Positions 1-13,800 of a DNA stretch of 64,000 nucleotides are shown here, piece after piece. Position 1 is the stretch's first letter. The number at the start of each line of letters is the position of its first letter. Source of the stretch: Tolypeutes matacus (Eukaryota; Chordata; Mammalia; Cingulata; Chlamyphoridae). The translations under genes were made by a program, and so were the position numbers. The notes beneath the pieces were generated by a model. It had not been told where the DNA came from. It was given only the letters and a program-made list of their open reading frames with translations, and did no database searches. Location of the stretch: positions 15,970,166 through 16,034,165 of the forward strand of contig JAKSZT010054396.1 in assembly GCA_026826555.1 (NCBI GenBank), written 5' to 3'.

Positions 1-51
1 CATGCTTCATCATCTAACTTGCCAATCTCTGCCTTTTAAGAAGGTAGTTTA

Positions 52-160
52 GGGGGACGGATGTGGTTCAAATGGTTGGGCGTCCGTCTCCCACATGGAG
101 GGACCCGGGTTCGATCCCTGGGACCTCCCGGTGAAAAAAAATAAAATAAAAATTATAAAA
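52..160 (+). repeat. Short tRNA-derived SINE (DAS type, B form)
   Basis: Head GGGGGACGGATGTGGTTCAA with B-box GGTTCGATCC, then an A-rich tail. Flanked by direct repeats AAGAAGGTAGTTTA at 38-51 and 161-174. Confidence 0.9.
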
Positions 161-184
161 AAGAAGGTAGTTTAATCCATGGAC

Positions 185-2258
185 ATTGAGAAGGATTTAC
201 TTCTGGCATTTAGTTTTGTTTTTGTACATTTTGAATTGTTTTTATTCCACAGTTATTCCATTACTGTCTTTATCTGTATTTATTTTGTTTGTAGTGTAGC
301 AGTTTATTTCCCTTCTTTGCTTTTCTCTATATTTTTATAATTATTTTCTCAGTGGTTATCTTTATAATTACAATAAATATCTTAAACTAATAACAACCTG
401 GTTTGGCTTGTACCAACATAGTTTCTCTAGTATACAAACTCTCTCCTCCTATATATCTCTGTCCCTTCCCCTTTATATTGTTTTTGGGTAAGATTACATC
501 TTTATGCCCATTAACTGTATGCTCATTAACATAGATTTTAAATGTTATTATATACATTTGTCTGTTAAGTCATATGAGGGGGAAGCAATTTCAAACAAAG
601 AATACAATGTTACCAGATTTTATATGCACTTATGTCATTATCTTTACCAATATTCTTTATTTCTCTTATGGCTTTGAATTACTTTGGTGCCCTTTTATTT
701 CAGCCTAAAGGAGACTCCCTTTAGTACTTCTTGTAGGACAGATCTTCTGGTAATGAACTCTTTCAGCTTTTGTTTTTATGTAAATGCCTTAAATTCTTCT
801 TCACTTTGAAAGATAATTTTGCTAGATAGAGAATTCTTGTTTGACAGGTTTTTTTTTTTCCTTTAACAACTTTAATATGTCATCCCACTGACTTCTGGCC
901 TCCATGGTTTCTGATAAGAAATCTGCTGTTCATCTTCTTGGGAATCTCCTATATGTGACAAAATCCTCTGTTGCTGCTTTTAATCTTCTCTTTGTCTTTG
1001 GATTTTGACAATTTCACTACAATGTGTCTTGGTGTAGATTTCTTAGAACCTATACTGCTTGGAGTTCATTTAGCATCATGGGTGTTTCATCAGATTGGGG
1101 ACATTTTCAGCCATTGTTTCTTCAAACACTTTTTTCCCCCTTTTTGCTCCCTCTTGTACTTCTGAGACTCCAATGATATGTATGTGGTATGCTCAATTGT
1201 GTCCCACAGGTCTTTTAGGCTCTATAAATTCTTCTTCATTATTTTCTTTCTCTTCCTCACAGTGGACAATTGCCATTGTCTTATCTTCAAGTTCATGATC
1301 CTTTCTTCTTCCTGTTCAAATCTGCTATTGAATCTATCTAATGAGTTTTGCATTCAAGTACTGTACCTTGCAGCTCTAAAATTTCTATTTGGTCATTTTT
1401 AAAATTTCCATCTCTTCATTTTGTTTAGACAACATTTTCCTAATTTCCTTTAGTTCTTTGTATATGTATTCCTTTAGCTCAATGAAGATATTTAACTTAA
1501 GACAGTTGATTTAAAGTTCCAATGTATGAGCTTCCTCAGGCATGATTTCTGACAAATTCTAATGGATTATACTTTCATATAACTTTGTGTTTTGTAATTT
1601 TGTTGTTGTTGTTGAGAACTGGACATTCTGAGTATTATGTTGTAACTCTGGAAATCTAGTTCACCCACTCTTCTGGGAGTATTATGTGTTTTGTTGTTGT
1701 TGTTTTTGTTATTATTGAGGGCTGGAACAATTTATTTGTGACTTTTCCAAACTATTTTTGCTACCATCAGGGAATGGAAAGAGAAAAAAGATTAAGGAAA
1801 AAAAAAAAAAAAAGGTACTGCCTCTTTAAGACTCCTCTGACACTTCTGCCTGGGAGGAGCAGGCTTTTAGAACAATGGTCACCCTAGAGTCAGGGACCCC
1901 AGCTATCTGAAGTAGCTGATTAAAAGCAGTGATGAGCAATTGGACCATACATCTCTAGATTTTGAAGAATTAGATCCTTAGAGCTCACGCTGGCAACCCG
2001 CACCCACGAGCTGTTCCAGGAGACTGGGCTACAGTCCCCCACTGTTGTCTGCCACACAGTTGGGGGGTGGGGGGTGGTAGCCACTATATGGAGGGTAACA
2101 TTCACTGATAGTTAACCAAGTTACCAACCTCTTCCTCCAGCTTTTCCCTGGGTGTTGCAAAATAGTTGATTCAGACAGTTCCTGCCAGTTTAAGAGTAGT
2201 TTTTGGTGGTGGGATTGATTTCTGGAACTTTCTACTCTGTCACCTTCCCACAATTCCT
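185..2258 (-). mobile_element. Old L1/HAL1-like fragment, minus strand
   Basis: The plus strand reads as the antisense of an L1 ORF1/5' region: the series around 690-1100 (GAGAATTC, CCTCCATGGTTTCTGA, AATGTGTCTTGGTGTAGAT) is also present, diverged, in the young L1 at 52.15-52.4 kb. Frames are fully decayed. The left boundary is uncertain. Confidence 0.6.
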
Positions 2259-2268
2259 CTATATTGGG

Positions 2269-2454
2269 TTTTTTTTTTTTTTTTAAAGATTTTATTTATT
2301 TATTCATTTATCCCCCACTTGCTGCTTGTGCTCGCTGGGTCAGCCAACCACGCCGTGCAGGCGGGCTTGCCTTCACCAGGAGGCCCTGGGAACCGAACCC
2401 GGGGCCTCCCATGTGGTAAACGGGAGCCCTACTGATTGAGCCACAGCCGCTTCC
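2269..2454 (-). repeat. tRNA-derived SINE with GATAAATGAATAAATAAA-type tail (A form)
   Basis: Antisense copy of the roughly 190-bp form (GGAAGCGGCTGTGGCTCAAT... tail, A-run). Flanked by CTATATTGGG on both sides, so the duplication is intact. Confidence 0.9.
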
Positions 2455-2599
2455 CTATATTGGGTTTTTAAATGTGCTTTTCCCTGATTACTAGCTAAGT
2501 TTCTTTGTTTTTTGTCTTTTTCTCTTAATTAACCTTGTAGGAGGTCTTTATATAGTATGATACTGCCCTTTTGATCGTAAAAAAGTGTTTGAAGTATTT

Positions 2600-3150
2600 T
2601 TTCTCCACCTGGTACTGTCTTTGTACTTTATTTACAATATTTCATGTATTTAAGACTTCAGGGTTCTGTACCTTGCTTAGAAAGAGTTTTTTCAAGCCAA
2701 GAATATAAAAATATTCGTCTATATTCAATATTGCTTTCTGATCCTTTTATTTCTCTTTTACATTCAACTCTTCTGTCCATTTAATCATTATGGATTGAGA
2801 TAAAGATATAACCTAACTTTTTTCCCATATGGTGGCCAATAATCCCAACATCATATACTTAAATCTTTCTTTACTGCTTAGAAATGTTACTTTTATTGAT
2901 TACTAAATTCACACACGTACATACTATACATACCTATGTACACACATAGGTTATTATTCTGGAATCCATGTTTCATTATCTATTCCTGTGCCCAAACTAT
3001 ACCTCATTGTTTTAATTACTATAGCTTTAGAAAACACTTTTTATCTAATAGGACAAGTTCTCCTCATTGTTCATTTTCAAAATTTTTAAGCTATTCTTAC
3101 ATATTGTTTTATATATTTTTCTATTTCCAATGACTATATTATTTTTAATA
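2600..3150 (-). mobile_element. Ancient L1 ORF2 remnant, minus strand
   Basis: Antisense L1 ORF2-like text such as TCTATTCCTGTGCCCA and TTTTAATTACTATAGCTTTAG. Heavily diverged. It lies beyond TRIP4 exon 7, in the following intron. Confidence 0.5.
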
Positions 3151-3240
3151 TTAACAAGAGATCCATTTGAGAGGGAAAACCCTTTATAATCAAACTGCAC
3201 CCCACCTCACTTCAGACCCTTTCTATTTCTGCCCACTTAC

Positions 3241-3456
3241 TTGCTGTGATACTCTGCTAGTGGATTTTCGTCTTCCAGGATCTTCCTGCCTGCAAAGTCA
3301 ATGGTGATCTTCTTAGAGAGGCGAGAGGCATGTCGAAGTTCTCTCAGCTCTTCCTCTCGCTTCTGCAGAGTTTCCTTCTCAATTTTGGATAACCACTGGT
3401 TAGAATCACTGGCAAAGTAATCTGACTCATCATCAATGACCTGAGTCCTTCGAACA
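3241..3456 (-). CDS. TRIP4: TRIP4 coding exon 7
   Basis: 216 nt encoding [20 protein letters not shown] and onward to PLAEYHS plus two bases. It is rich in charged, helix-forming residues ([18 protein letters not shown]). Acceptor TTTCTTAG|, donor AA|GTAAGT. This is the last TRIP4 exon before the left edge of the window. Confidence 0.96.
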
Positions 3457-6400
3457 CTAAGAAAAAAAGAATACATGTGACAGTTTGAAGTTCTTTTATG
3501 AATCCCAAAAAGGAAAAGATTGTTTTTTAACTAATCCATTCCTGTGAGTGTGAGGCCCTTTTGATTGGAGTACATCAGTGAGGCATGACACGGGTTGAGT
3601 TTCCACCCTCTTGCTGGGCCTCATATAAACAGAGACACAGAGGAAGAAATACACAGAAAAAGGGAGCTCTGCCTTTTTGACCCGGCCATGTGAGAAAGAG
3701 GACTCTTGGTTTGCCTACAGCTGCAGAAAGGCAGAGTAGCCCTGAGAGGCCGAGAAAGGTCCTGGAGTATGGAATTAGCAGAGCACAGAGGCATGGAAAG
3801 AGGCTGCTGAGGGGCTAGACTCAAGGAGGAGCTGAAGGCTGAGAAGACAAACCCTGCCACATGAATTATTGCCACATGGCAGAACACCAGGATCACCAGT
3901 GGCTGATTTTGGTGAGAAGGCATCTCTGATGGTACCCTGATTTGGACATTTCACAGCCTCGGAACTGTAAATTTTTACCCTAAATAGAATTCCCATTATA
4001 AAAGCCAACTTGGGAAGTAGATGTGGCTCAAGCAGTTGGGTGCCTGCCTACCACACGGGAGGTTCCAGGTTCCATTTCCGGTGCCTCCTAAAGAAAATGA
4101 GCAAGACAGCAAGCTGACGCCACAGGCTGGTGTGGCGAGCTGAGACAACAAGATGACACCACAAGATGATGCAACAAAGAGACACAATGAGGAAACAAAA
4201 TGAGAGATACAACAAGCAGGAGTGGAGGTGGCTCAAGCCATTGGTCGCCTCCCTCCAACATGGGAGGACCCGGCTTTGTTCCCAGTGCCCCCTAAAAAGA
4301 AGACAAGCACAGAACAAACAGACACAGAGAGCAGACAGTGAATGCAAACAACGAGGGGTGGGGGTGGGGAGAAACAAATAAATAAAGTAATTCTTAAAAA
4401 AAAAAAAAAGCCAAGCCATTTCTGGTACTTTGCATTGGCAGCTGTGAGGCAAACTAAGACATATGGCAACAAAATGACCTGTTGATAAAAAGGATGTGAT
4501 TACTAGGAAACCGTTCCAAGGTAGCTCACTCTTAAACTATTCTGAATATTACTGCCTCAAAATAGATGCTCACAAACATTCATAAATCAGGTCAAGCCCT
4601 GCCTGGTTTCTCAGCATCTGTAGATATATTATCTCCACTCAAGCTCAACCCAGCTCCTAGAACTAGTCTCAACCTCAGGCAGGAAAAGATACAGCACCAT
4701 AATCCATTGTCTTCCCTTTCTTTCTAGTCTAGTCTTCACCTTCTAATAACTATTCTTTATTCTGGTTTTTTGTTTTGTTTTGTTTTTAGGAGGTAACAAA
4801 GATTCAACCCAGGACCTCGTACATGGGAAGCTCAACCACTGAGCTATACCCACTCCTGGGATTTATTCCTGGTATGCAAGGCTGGTTCAACATAAGAAAA
4901 TCAATCAATGTAATATACCACATTAACAAATTGAAGGGAAAAAACCACATGATCATCTCAATAGATGCAGAAAAGGCATTCGACAAAATCCAACATCCTT
5001 TTTTGATAAAAATACTTCAAAAGATAGGAATAAAAGGAAAATTCCTCAATATGATAAAAGGCATATATGAAAAACCCACAGCCAACATCATACTCAATGG
5101 GGAAAGGTTGAAAGCTTTCCCCCTAAGATCAGGAACAAGACAAGGATGTCCACTGTCACCATTGTTATTCAACATTGTACTAGAAGGTCTAGCTAGGGCA
5201 ATTAGACAAGACAAAAAAATTAAAGGCGTCCAAATAGGAAAAGAGGAAGTAAAAGTCTCACTGTTTGCGGATGACATGATCCTTTATTTAGAAAATCCTG
5301 AAGTATCCACAACAAAGCTACTTGAACTAATAAATGAGTTCAGCAAAGCGGCAGGATATAAGATCAACACGCAAAAATCAGTAATGTTTTTGTACACTAG
5401 TACTGAACAATCTGAGGAGGAAATCAGGAAGAAAATTCCATTTTCAATAGCAACAAAAAGACTCAAATACCTAGGAGTTAATTTAACCAAGGAAGTACAG
5501 GACCTATATGCAGAAAACTACAAAACAATGCTAAAAGAAATTTAAAAAGACCTAAAAAATGGAAAGACATTCCGTGTTTATGGATTGGAAGAATAAATAT
5601 CGTGAAGATGTCAATCTTGCCCAAACTGATTTATAGATTCAATGCAATACCAATCAAAATCCCAACAGCTTACTTTACAGAATTAGAGAAGGCAATTACC
5701 AAATTCATCTGGAAGGGTAAGTGCACCTGAATAGCCAAAAGTATTCTAAAAAAGAAGAGCGATGTGGGAGGAATTTCACTGCCTGACCTTGAAACATATT
5801 ACAAAGCTACAGTGGTCAAAACAGCATGGTACTGGCATAAAGATAGACATATCGATCAGTGGAATAGAATTGAGAATCCAGAAATATACCCTCAGCTACA
5901 TAGTAAACTGGTTTTTGACAAACCTACCAAGCGCACGCTAATGGGAAAAAACAGTCTCTTCAACAAATGGTGTTGGGAGAACTGGATATCTATAACCAAA
6001 AGAATGAAAGAGGTCCCCATCTCACCCCTTATACAAGAATCAACTCAAAATGGATCAAAGATCTAAATATAGGGAGTCGGATGTAGCTCAACTGATTGGG
6101 CGTCCGTCTCCCATATGGAGAGACCCGGGTTCGATCCCCGGGACCTCCCGGTAAAAAAAAAAAAAAAAAAAAAAAGATCTAAATATAAAAGCCAGGACCA
6201 TAAAACTACTGGAAGAATATGTAGGAAAACATCTTCAAGACCTTGTACTAGGTGGTGGTTTCTTGGACTTACACCCAAAGCACATGCAACAAAAGAAAAA
6301 GTAGATAAATGGGACCTCCTCAAAATGAAACACTTTTGCACCTCACAGGACTTTGTCAGAAGGGTGAAATGGCAGCCGACTCAATGGGAAAAAATATTTG

Positions 6401-9400
6401 GAAATCACATATCTGATAAGGGTTTAATATCCAGGGCATATAAAGAGATGTTAAACTCAACAATAAAAAGACAAATGACCCAATTGAAAAATGGGCCAAA
6501 GACTTGAATAGACATTTCTCCGAAGAAGAAATACAAATGGCAAAAAAACACATGAAGAAATGCTCAACATCACTCATGATATTAGGGAAATGCAAATCAA
6601 AACTACAATGAGAGTGGGACGGATGTGGCTCAAATGGTTGGGCGTCTGTCTCCCATATGGAGGGACCCGGGTTCGATACCCGGGACCTCCCGGTAAAAAA
6701 AAAAAAACTACAATGAGATATCATTTCACACCTATCAGAATGGCCACTATTAAAAAGACAGAGAACTACAAGTGTTGGAGAGGATGTGGAGAGATAGGAA
6801 CACTTCTTCACTGTTGGTGGGAATGCGGGATGGTACAACCACTATGGAGGACTGTTTGGCAGTTCCTAAAGAAGTTGAATATAGACTTTCCATGTGATCC
6901 TGTAATACCACTACTGGGTATATACCCAGAAGAACTGAGAGCAGTGACACGAACAGACATATGCACACCGATGTTCTTAGCCACATTATTCACCATTGCC
7001 AAAAGCTGGAAACAACCCCGGTGTCCATCAACAGATGAATGGATAAACAAACTGTGGTCTATTCACACGATGGAATATTATGCAGCTCTAAGAAGAAATG
7101 AAGTCATAAAGCATATGGCAACATGGAAGAACCTGGAGGACATTATGTTGAGTGAAGCAAGCCAGACACAGAAGGACAAATTCTGTATGAATGCGTTACT
7201 ATGAACCAAATATATTGTAATATATTGTTTGATTAAAAAAAAAAAAATTATTATTTATCCATTACATTTAATTGAGAAATGTATATATTTATTCATCTGT
7301 GTTTACTGTTTAGTTTTTAATTGCTTATATTTTCAATTATTAAATGTACAAAATAAAGTTAAAAAAATGTTAAAAAAAGAATGAATGTAAGGGAAGCGGC
7401 TGTGGCTCAACTGGTTGGGCTCCCATTTACCATGTGGGAGGCCCCGAGTTTGATTCCCAGGGCCTCCTGGTGAAGGCAAGCCGGCCCGCGTGTGCAGCGT
7501 GGTGAGCTGATGCAGCAGGGGGAGATAAGAGGACACACGCACAAAAAAACCACAGCAAATGGACACAGTGAGCACAAGCAGCAAGGGGGGGATAAATAAA
7601 TAACAATAAATCTTTAAAAAAAAAGAATGAATTTAAGCTATACACCTTGTGATGGACTTACTTAAGAAATGATTTTCTAAATAACATCTCATGTATTCAT
7701 AACAAAATGGTTTGGAATTAGCAGGTGCTGTTCACTAAAGGATTATAATGCCAGGAAAAGACTCCCAGGTCAGTTATACTAAGTAAGAGATTCAGGAACT
7801 TTCCCAGGACCCTCACATATCCTCACATGGCCACTTGAGAAGTGATTATATATATCCTACCTAAATATTCTTTATCACTAAGTGGCTCACAACATATATT
7901 TTTTGGTCCAAAAAGAAATAAAGAGAGAGAGAGAGAGAAGAAAGTTAAAAATTAAACTAAAATCCACATATCTGTGTCCTAAAGAGAAGTCAGTGGGCTA
8001 AACAGCAACAGTATAGGATGTAAAAGCCAATTTATGTACATTTTAATATATTAATTATTGAATCAGAAAACAAATTCAGTGTCAAAGGGAAGAAAAAGAG
8101 TAAATCATGCCTTCCTATTAAATCATGTTACCTAGGTTCTTTGAGAGGCAATTTCTTATAGATTTTACAGAGCCCAGCACAGCAGCTGTCACATGACATG
8201 ACAGGCACAGTAACATTTGTTGACTGAATGACTAGATGGCTACAAGTGAAAAAATGGGGAATTCTGTCAACCCAAGACAACTTTTGAGGGGCTATACTAA
8301 TATACCAGCATTTGCCAAGAATCAAAAAATTCTATAGGGCAGGAGCCTCTTGATGGGAGCCTATCTTATTTAAAAATTGATTTGAAAACAAGATGTAGGT
8401 CTCTTCTTTTGCTGTAAATTCTTTTATACTCCACCCTGAGAAGATATCAAGTTGCAAAATATTTTAGTTGCCAGAATCTGTGGACTAATCTATTTCTTGG
8501 CATTTATTATTCTATCCACATCATACCTAGTTCTGTCAAACTCTAACAGTTTCTCTTTATGCTTGACAGCCTTTTCCAGTCCAGACTTAATTCGAGATTC
8601 CTGATGAGGAAGGAGGTCCTTATTGGAAATGTCCACCTTTCCAGAATTCTCTGTCCCTGAAATTCAATAAGGAAATTGAATAAGAAAATCAAATGGTCTA
8701 TAATACAAACTTAGTTGTATCCCTGTGAAGCAAAGAATAAAACACCATGGGAAGCGGCTGTGGCTCAATCAGTAGGGCTCCCGTTTACCATATGGGAGGC
8801 CCCGGGTTCGGTTCCCCGGGCCTCCTGGTGAAGGCAGGCCCGCCTGCACGGCGTGGTTGGCTGACCCAGCGAGCACAAGCAGCAAGGGGGTGATAAATGA
8901 ATGAATAAATAAATAAAATCTTAAAAAAAAAAAAAAAAAAAAAGAATAAAACACCAGAAGATCTACTTCTGCTTTGGTGACCTGGAAGCTTCATTTCAAA
9001 GGAAAACAAACAAGTACACAGGTCAGGCTTTACTTGTAAAGCATCAAGCAGTGTTTGATGCATAAATGCATTCTCAATAAACATTAATGTCCTTTTTTTC
9101 ACTTATAGAAATTTGGATCAATAATGGTAACAAACTGTTTAACAATACAACATAAAAGTACCTTATTAATAAAAAAAAATTTACTGAGTACAGCACTGAA
9201 TATCACACTTAAATATACTTTTATATAACAAAACTAAAAACTAAATAATGGAAGGAAGGAAGAGAAGAAATTTCAGGAAAGGGGCAGAACTTATTGTTAA
9301 TGAGAATCTATTAGAAACTACACACTTAATGCGTGTTATATTAATTTTCACAATAACTCAGTAAGACAGTTTTTATTATCTTTGTTTTGCAGATATGGCA

Positions 9401-10826
9401 AATGAAGTTTGGAGATGGTAATAAATTTACTGAATTCACACAGAAATTAGAGAGTAGAACTGAAATCTGAAATCAGTTCTGTATGACTCTAAAGCCTACA
9501 GTCTTCCCACCACCCACATGCTACTTCCTTTATAACAGCATATCATAAATATATATCACAGAAAAGAGAGTCACAGGTTATATAAAACTAACATCCAAAT
9601 TGTGTTAGAAAAAAAACTTGGGTGTAATGAAGGCTGACCTTTCTCTTTATCTAAAATTCCAAGCCTGAAAGGATAGAAGAAACCCAAGTGTTCATCAATC
9701 AAAGAATGGATAAACAAAACATGGTATATATACACAATGGAATATTATTCAGGCGTAAAAAGGAATGAAGTTCTGATACATGCAACAATGTGGACAAACC
9801 TTGAAGACATCATGCTAAGTGAAATAAGCCAAGCACAAAAGGATAAATATGACATAATTAGAATAAGGAAACTCATAGAGTCAGAATCTAGAATATAGGT
9901 TACCAAGGGATGGGGTGGGGGTAGGGAATAAGAAGTTAAGGTTTAAAATGTACAGAGTTTCTATTTGGGATGATGGAAAAGTCTTGGTACTGAATGGTGG
10001 TGATGGTGTGAATGTAATTAATAGCACGGAAATATGTATTTGAATGTGATTAAAAGCAGAAATGTTAGGTTGTTTAAATGGTTCTAGAACAAAAATTTTT
10101 TTAAAAATCCACGGAACTGCACAACACAGTGAACAATAAGTTTAAACCATGGACTATAGTTAATAACATAATTATAAAAATAATGTGCTTTCATCAATTG
10201 TAACAAGGTACCACACCAATGCAAGGTGTTAATAATAGGGTATATGGGAATCCTGTATTTTATGCATGATTGTTCTGTAAGCCCACAACTTCTCTAATTG
10301 AAAAAACAAACAAACAACTCTAAGCCTGTTCAAAGTTCTATTAAATGTTTTGAAAATTAAAAATAAAATAAAAGAGGTTATTCTTGTGTTCTGAATATAA
10401 GAAAGGTACTTAGAACTATCTTTCCTCATAACAATGTCTTTAAATAAATCCTAATTCAAAAAATGTGGGACATATTCACTTCATTAATAATTTAAAAAAT
10501 TATAACATTACCACTTTAAAAAAAAAAAAAAAAGAAATGTCAAAATTCAATAGTGATAGGTTTTAGGGTACCTTTTTTTTTTTTTTTTCCTCCTCACCGC
10601 CCGCCCCCCACCTTGCTGTCTGTGTGCATTTGCTGGGTGATCTTCTGTGTCTGTTTCTTGCCTTCTCCTCCCATTTTTCTCCTCCAGGCTTCACTGGGAT
10701 TTGATCCTAGGGACCTCCAATGTGGTAGAGAGGCACCCTGTCACTCGCACCAACTCAGTTCCTTGTTTCTGGCATCTCGTCTTGACTCTCCTGTGGGGTG
10801 TCTGTGCCGGCCTGGCTTGCCTGCAC

Positions 10827-10862
<36 letters not shown>

Positions 10863-13800
10863 AAGAGGTCCTGGGAATCAAACCCATGTCCTTAGGGTAC
10901 CTTGATAATATTGCTGTAGTTTGGTACAATACTTTGATAAAGTAATTTGGCAAATACTTCTCAAATGTCAAAAATGATCATATTATTTGACTCAATAATC
11001 TTATTCTTGGGAATTTATCTCAAGGAAATGAAACTAAAGATATATGAACTACATCTTGCATAACAGCAAAGAGAAACACTCACAAGACAAAACAAAATGT
11101 ACCCATCATCACAGTGATCCAGTAAAAAGACTGCTGCCTACCTGACATGAGCTTCTTCAGCAGTTTCTGGCTCTTGTTTGAGTCACGCTGCAAAATATCC
11201 TGTTCCTCATGAGTACATACCTATAAGGTAAGAAGAAAAAGTCAAATTATATTGTTTCCTTGATATACCTAAAGAGTAATCCAGAATGGATGTGGTTTAA
11301 GCAGTCAAGAGCCTGCTTCCCACATGGGAGGTCCTGGGTTCAGTTTCTGGTACCTCCTTAAACAAACAAACAAAAAACCCAATTTAGGGGAGACAATGTG
11401 GCTCAGTGGTTGAGTGCTGGCTTCCCACTTACAAGGTTCTTAGTTCAAACCTCATCCCCTCAAAAAAAAAAAAAAAAAAAAGTAATCTAAAATTACACTG
11501 GGGGGGTGGATGTGGCTCAAATGGGTTGGGCGTCCGTCTGCCATATGGAGGGACCTGGGTTCGATCCCCGGGACCTCCCGGTAAAATAAAAAATATATAT
11601 ATAGAAGGCGCATGGGCTGCCAGGCTCTGTGTGCCGGTGAGCCGCCAGGCCCTGGGAGCCATGCAGCAAGATGATGATGTAACAGGAGAGAGACGCAGGG
11701 GAGAGACGCAACGAGATGCTCCAAAAGCTCCGAAAACCAGGAACCGAGGTGGCGCAGGTGGTAGGACACCTCTCTCCGACATTGGAGGTCTCCAGGATGG
11801 AATCCTGGTGAAGACTGGAGGAGGAGGATGAGAAGAGATGGCAGGAAACAGACACAGAGAATTGCCAGCGAATGGACACAACACAGCAAATGGGGAAGGG
11901 GGGGGCGTTAAATGGATAAAGTAAATAAACCTTTAAAAAATAATAATAATAAATAAAATTACACGATACATGTACTTTCATTAATCCAGAAAAACATACC
12001 AAAAAATATATATCCCAATCAGTTTTTCCCTAGGTCTCTTTCCATTTCTCCTTTCTTTTATAAACTGTACAAAAACGATCCCACTGTAAGTGTCCCTGGA
12101 ATGACTTGATTATATATAAAAAAAATCTAGCCTATTCTCAAAGGACAGGGATTTGTCACCATTGAGAAAATACTGGAAAAAACATATAAAACTTTTTAAA
12201 AACAGCCTTCTAGTTTCTAATCTTGAAGCCCTAGTTTAATAAGAGAAATTACAAGCAGCTGCCTTATTAGAAGGAACTAGAAAAAGCAAATTATAATTCT
12301 ACCAGTGAAAACTTGTATAGCTTTTATACTATATATTTTGTTTCTTTCCCTTGAATACTATCTACTTATAAAATAAATGAATATATTATACAAAAATCAC
12401 TGCAATTATAAGAAGGGAGGCTGAGAAGGGCTAATTAAAAACAATTCAAACTGAGCTTATAAGTCTAACCTACTTTCCATTATTTGGTTTCTTGAACTGA
12501 AGGATCCAAGAGACCTAACAGAAGACAGGGTACTTCCTAGCAATTGCCTCAATGGCATACAGAGTTTCTGCCAGCAGCTATGGGAGGAAATTTAATATCA
12601 TTTCATGAACATTTTTACTGGTAGACACTACATCTTTCAGGTCATCCATTGTCTATCAGTGTATCCTCTAAGTGCATGGAAAAAATTAAGGGTCTCATCA
12701 AAGAAGGGAAAGTAAAACAATATAAAATAGATGTCTTCACCAATACCAAGTGCCACTGTTTCTGCCAGCTAGCTCAACTGACAGAATAGACTTTCTAGAC
12801 AGCTCATTAGTGCTACATTATTGAGGTCGTTCTCTCAGAAAAGCAGAGCTATAACAAGGAAGTGTCCTGGAAAGAGAAATTATAATGAGTTGAGGATCAT
12901 GTCATAGTGACTCTGTTCCCCTAGAGATAGGAACCACATCTGAAAACTTAAAAAAATGTTTTGACATTTTAGGCACTAAACTTTTTTTTTTTTAAGATTT
13001 TATTTATTTATTCATTTATCCCCCCCTTGCTGCTTGTGCTCACTGGGTCAGCCAACCACGCCGTGCGGGCGGGCTTGCCTTCACCAGGAGGCCCCGGGAA
13101 CCGAACCCGGGGCCTCCCATATGGTAAACGGGAGCCCTACTGATTGAGCCACAGCCGCTTCCCCCTAAACATTTCTTGAATTGAAGTTAATTTGATGTAA
13201 GACTTAGATCTCTCAATAATGTACATTCTCAAAAACTGCCCACTAACAGGCTTCAGCACTAGGATATAACCTTGCATTTTTGACTAATCAAATCCTTGCT
13301 ATAAGAATTCAATGGATATCTTAAGGAAAAATTTACTAAGGAAAAGAGAAATTACTAGGGATCTGAATGGCTCTATATATTAACACAAAAGCAAAATAAA
13401 GTAAAATAGAAAACAAAACAAACAATTTACCAGAGAGCCACAGAATAAGCAGGGGCCAGAGCCCTCTTGTTCACAAACAATACGCCCACAGATCAGACAG
13501 TTATTGATGAGCTTGTGCTTCTGGCCCAGGCAATCACAAGGGTGGCGACCAGGGAGCAGGACTGCAAGCCTGTCCTGTCCCTCTTTTGTATATAAGTTGA
13601 CAAACTTCGTCTTCTTCTTTAAGGAGTTGCTGTTCTCTTGTGCCTAATTATACAAAGACACCAGAAATAACATCAAATAATTAAGGACATTGAAAATAGA
13701 CAAGGGGGAAACCTCCACCTCTGTCCAATAACAACTTATATACTCTCCAGGAACCATGAAAGAATGAAGAGAGTAGGAAAACATAAGGTAGTTATTATCG

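Larger units (their letters stand above)
4858..7378 (+). mobile_element. 5'-truncated L1, ORF2 RT to 3' end (copy 1)
   Basis: Plus-strand L1. A 240-residue open segment (4823-5545; L1 part from 4858) holds reverse-transcriptase motifs: [17 protein letters not shown], then [18 protein letters not shown], then the catalytic FADD in [14 protein letters not shown]. The frame breaks near 5545 and again at 5730 (TGA). The C-terminal cysteine region (about 6560-7204; [18 protein letters not shown]) and the 3' UTR with A-rich end at about 7378 follow. Two SINEs interrupt it (6072-6173, 6614-6703). Sequence outside the SINEs closely resembles the minus-strand copy at 47.67-54.21 kb. Inactive by truncation and stops. 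Confidence 0.95.

Noticed and set aside
971..1402. Small open frames at the left end
   Set aside because: Antisense of a decayed L1/HAL1 ORF1 region; no start context or conserved domain.
6115..6150. tRNA-like A and B boxes as possible tRNA genes
   Set aside because: They are SINE heads with A-tails and target duplications, and would not fold as intact tRNAs.
8785..8954. Recurring small proteins with [11 protein letters not shown] and similar, seen on many SINEs
   Set aside because: Translations of A-form and related SINEs; the identical peptides recur only because the repeat recurs.
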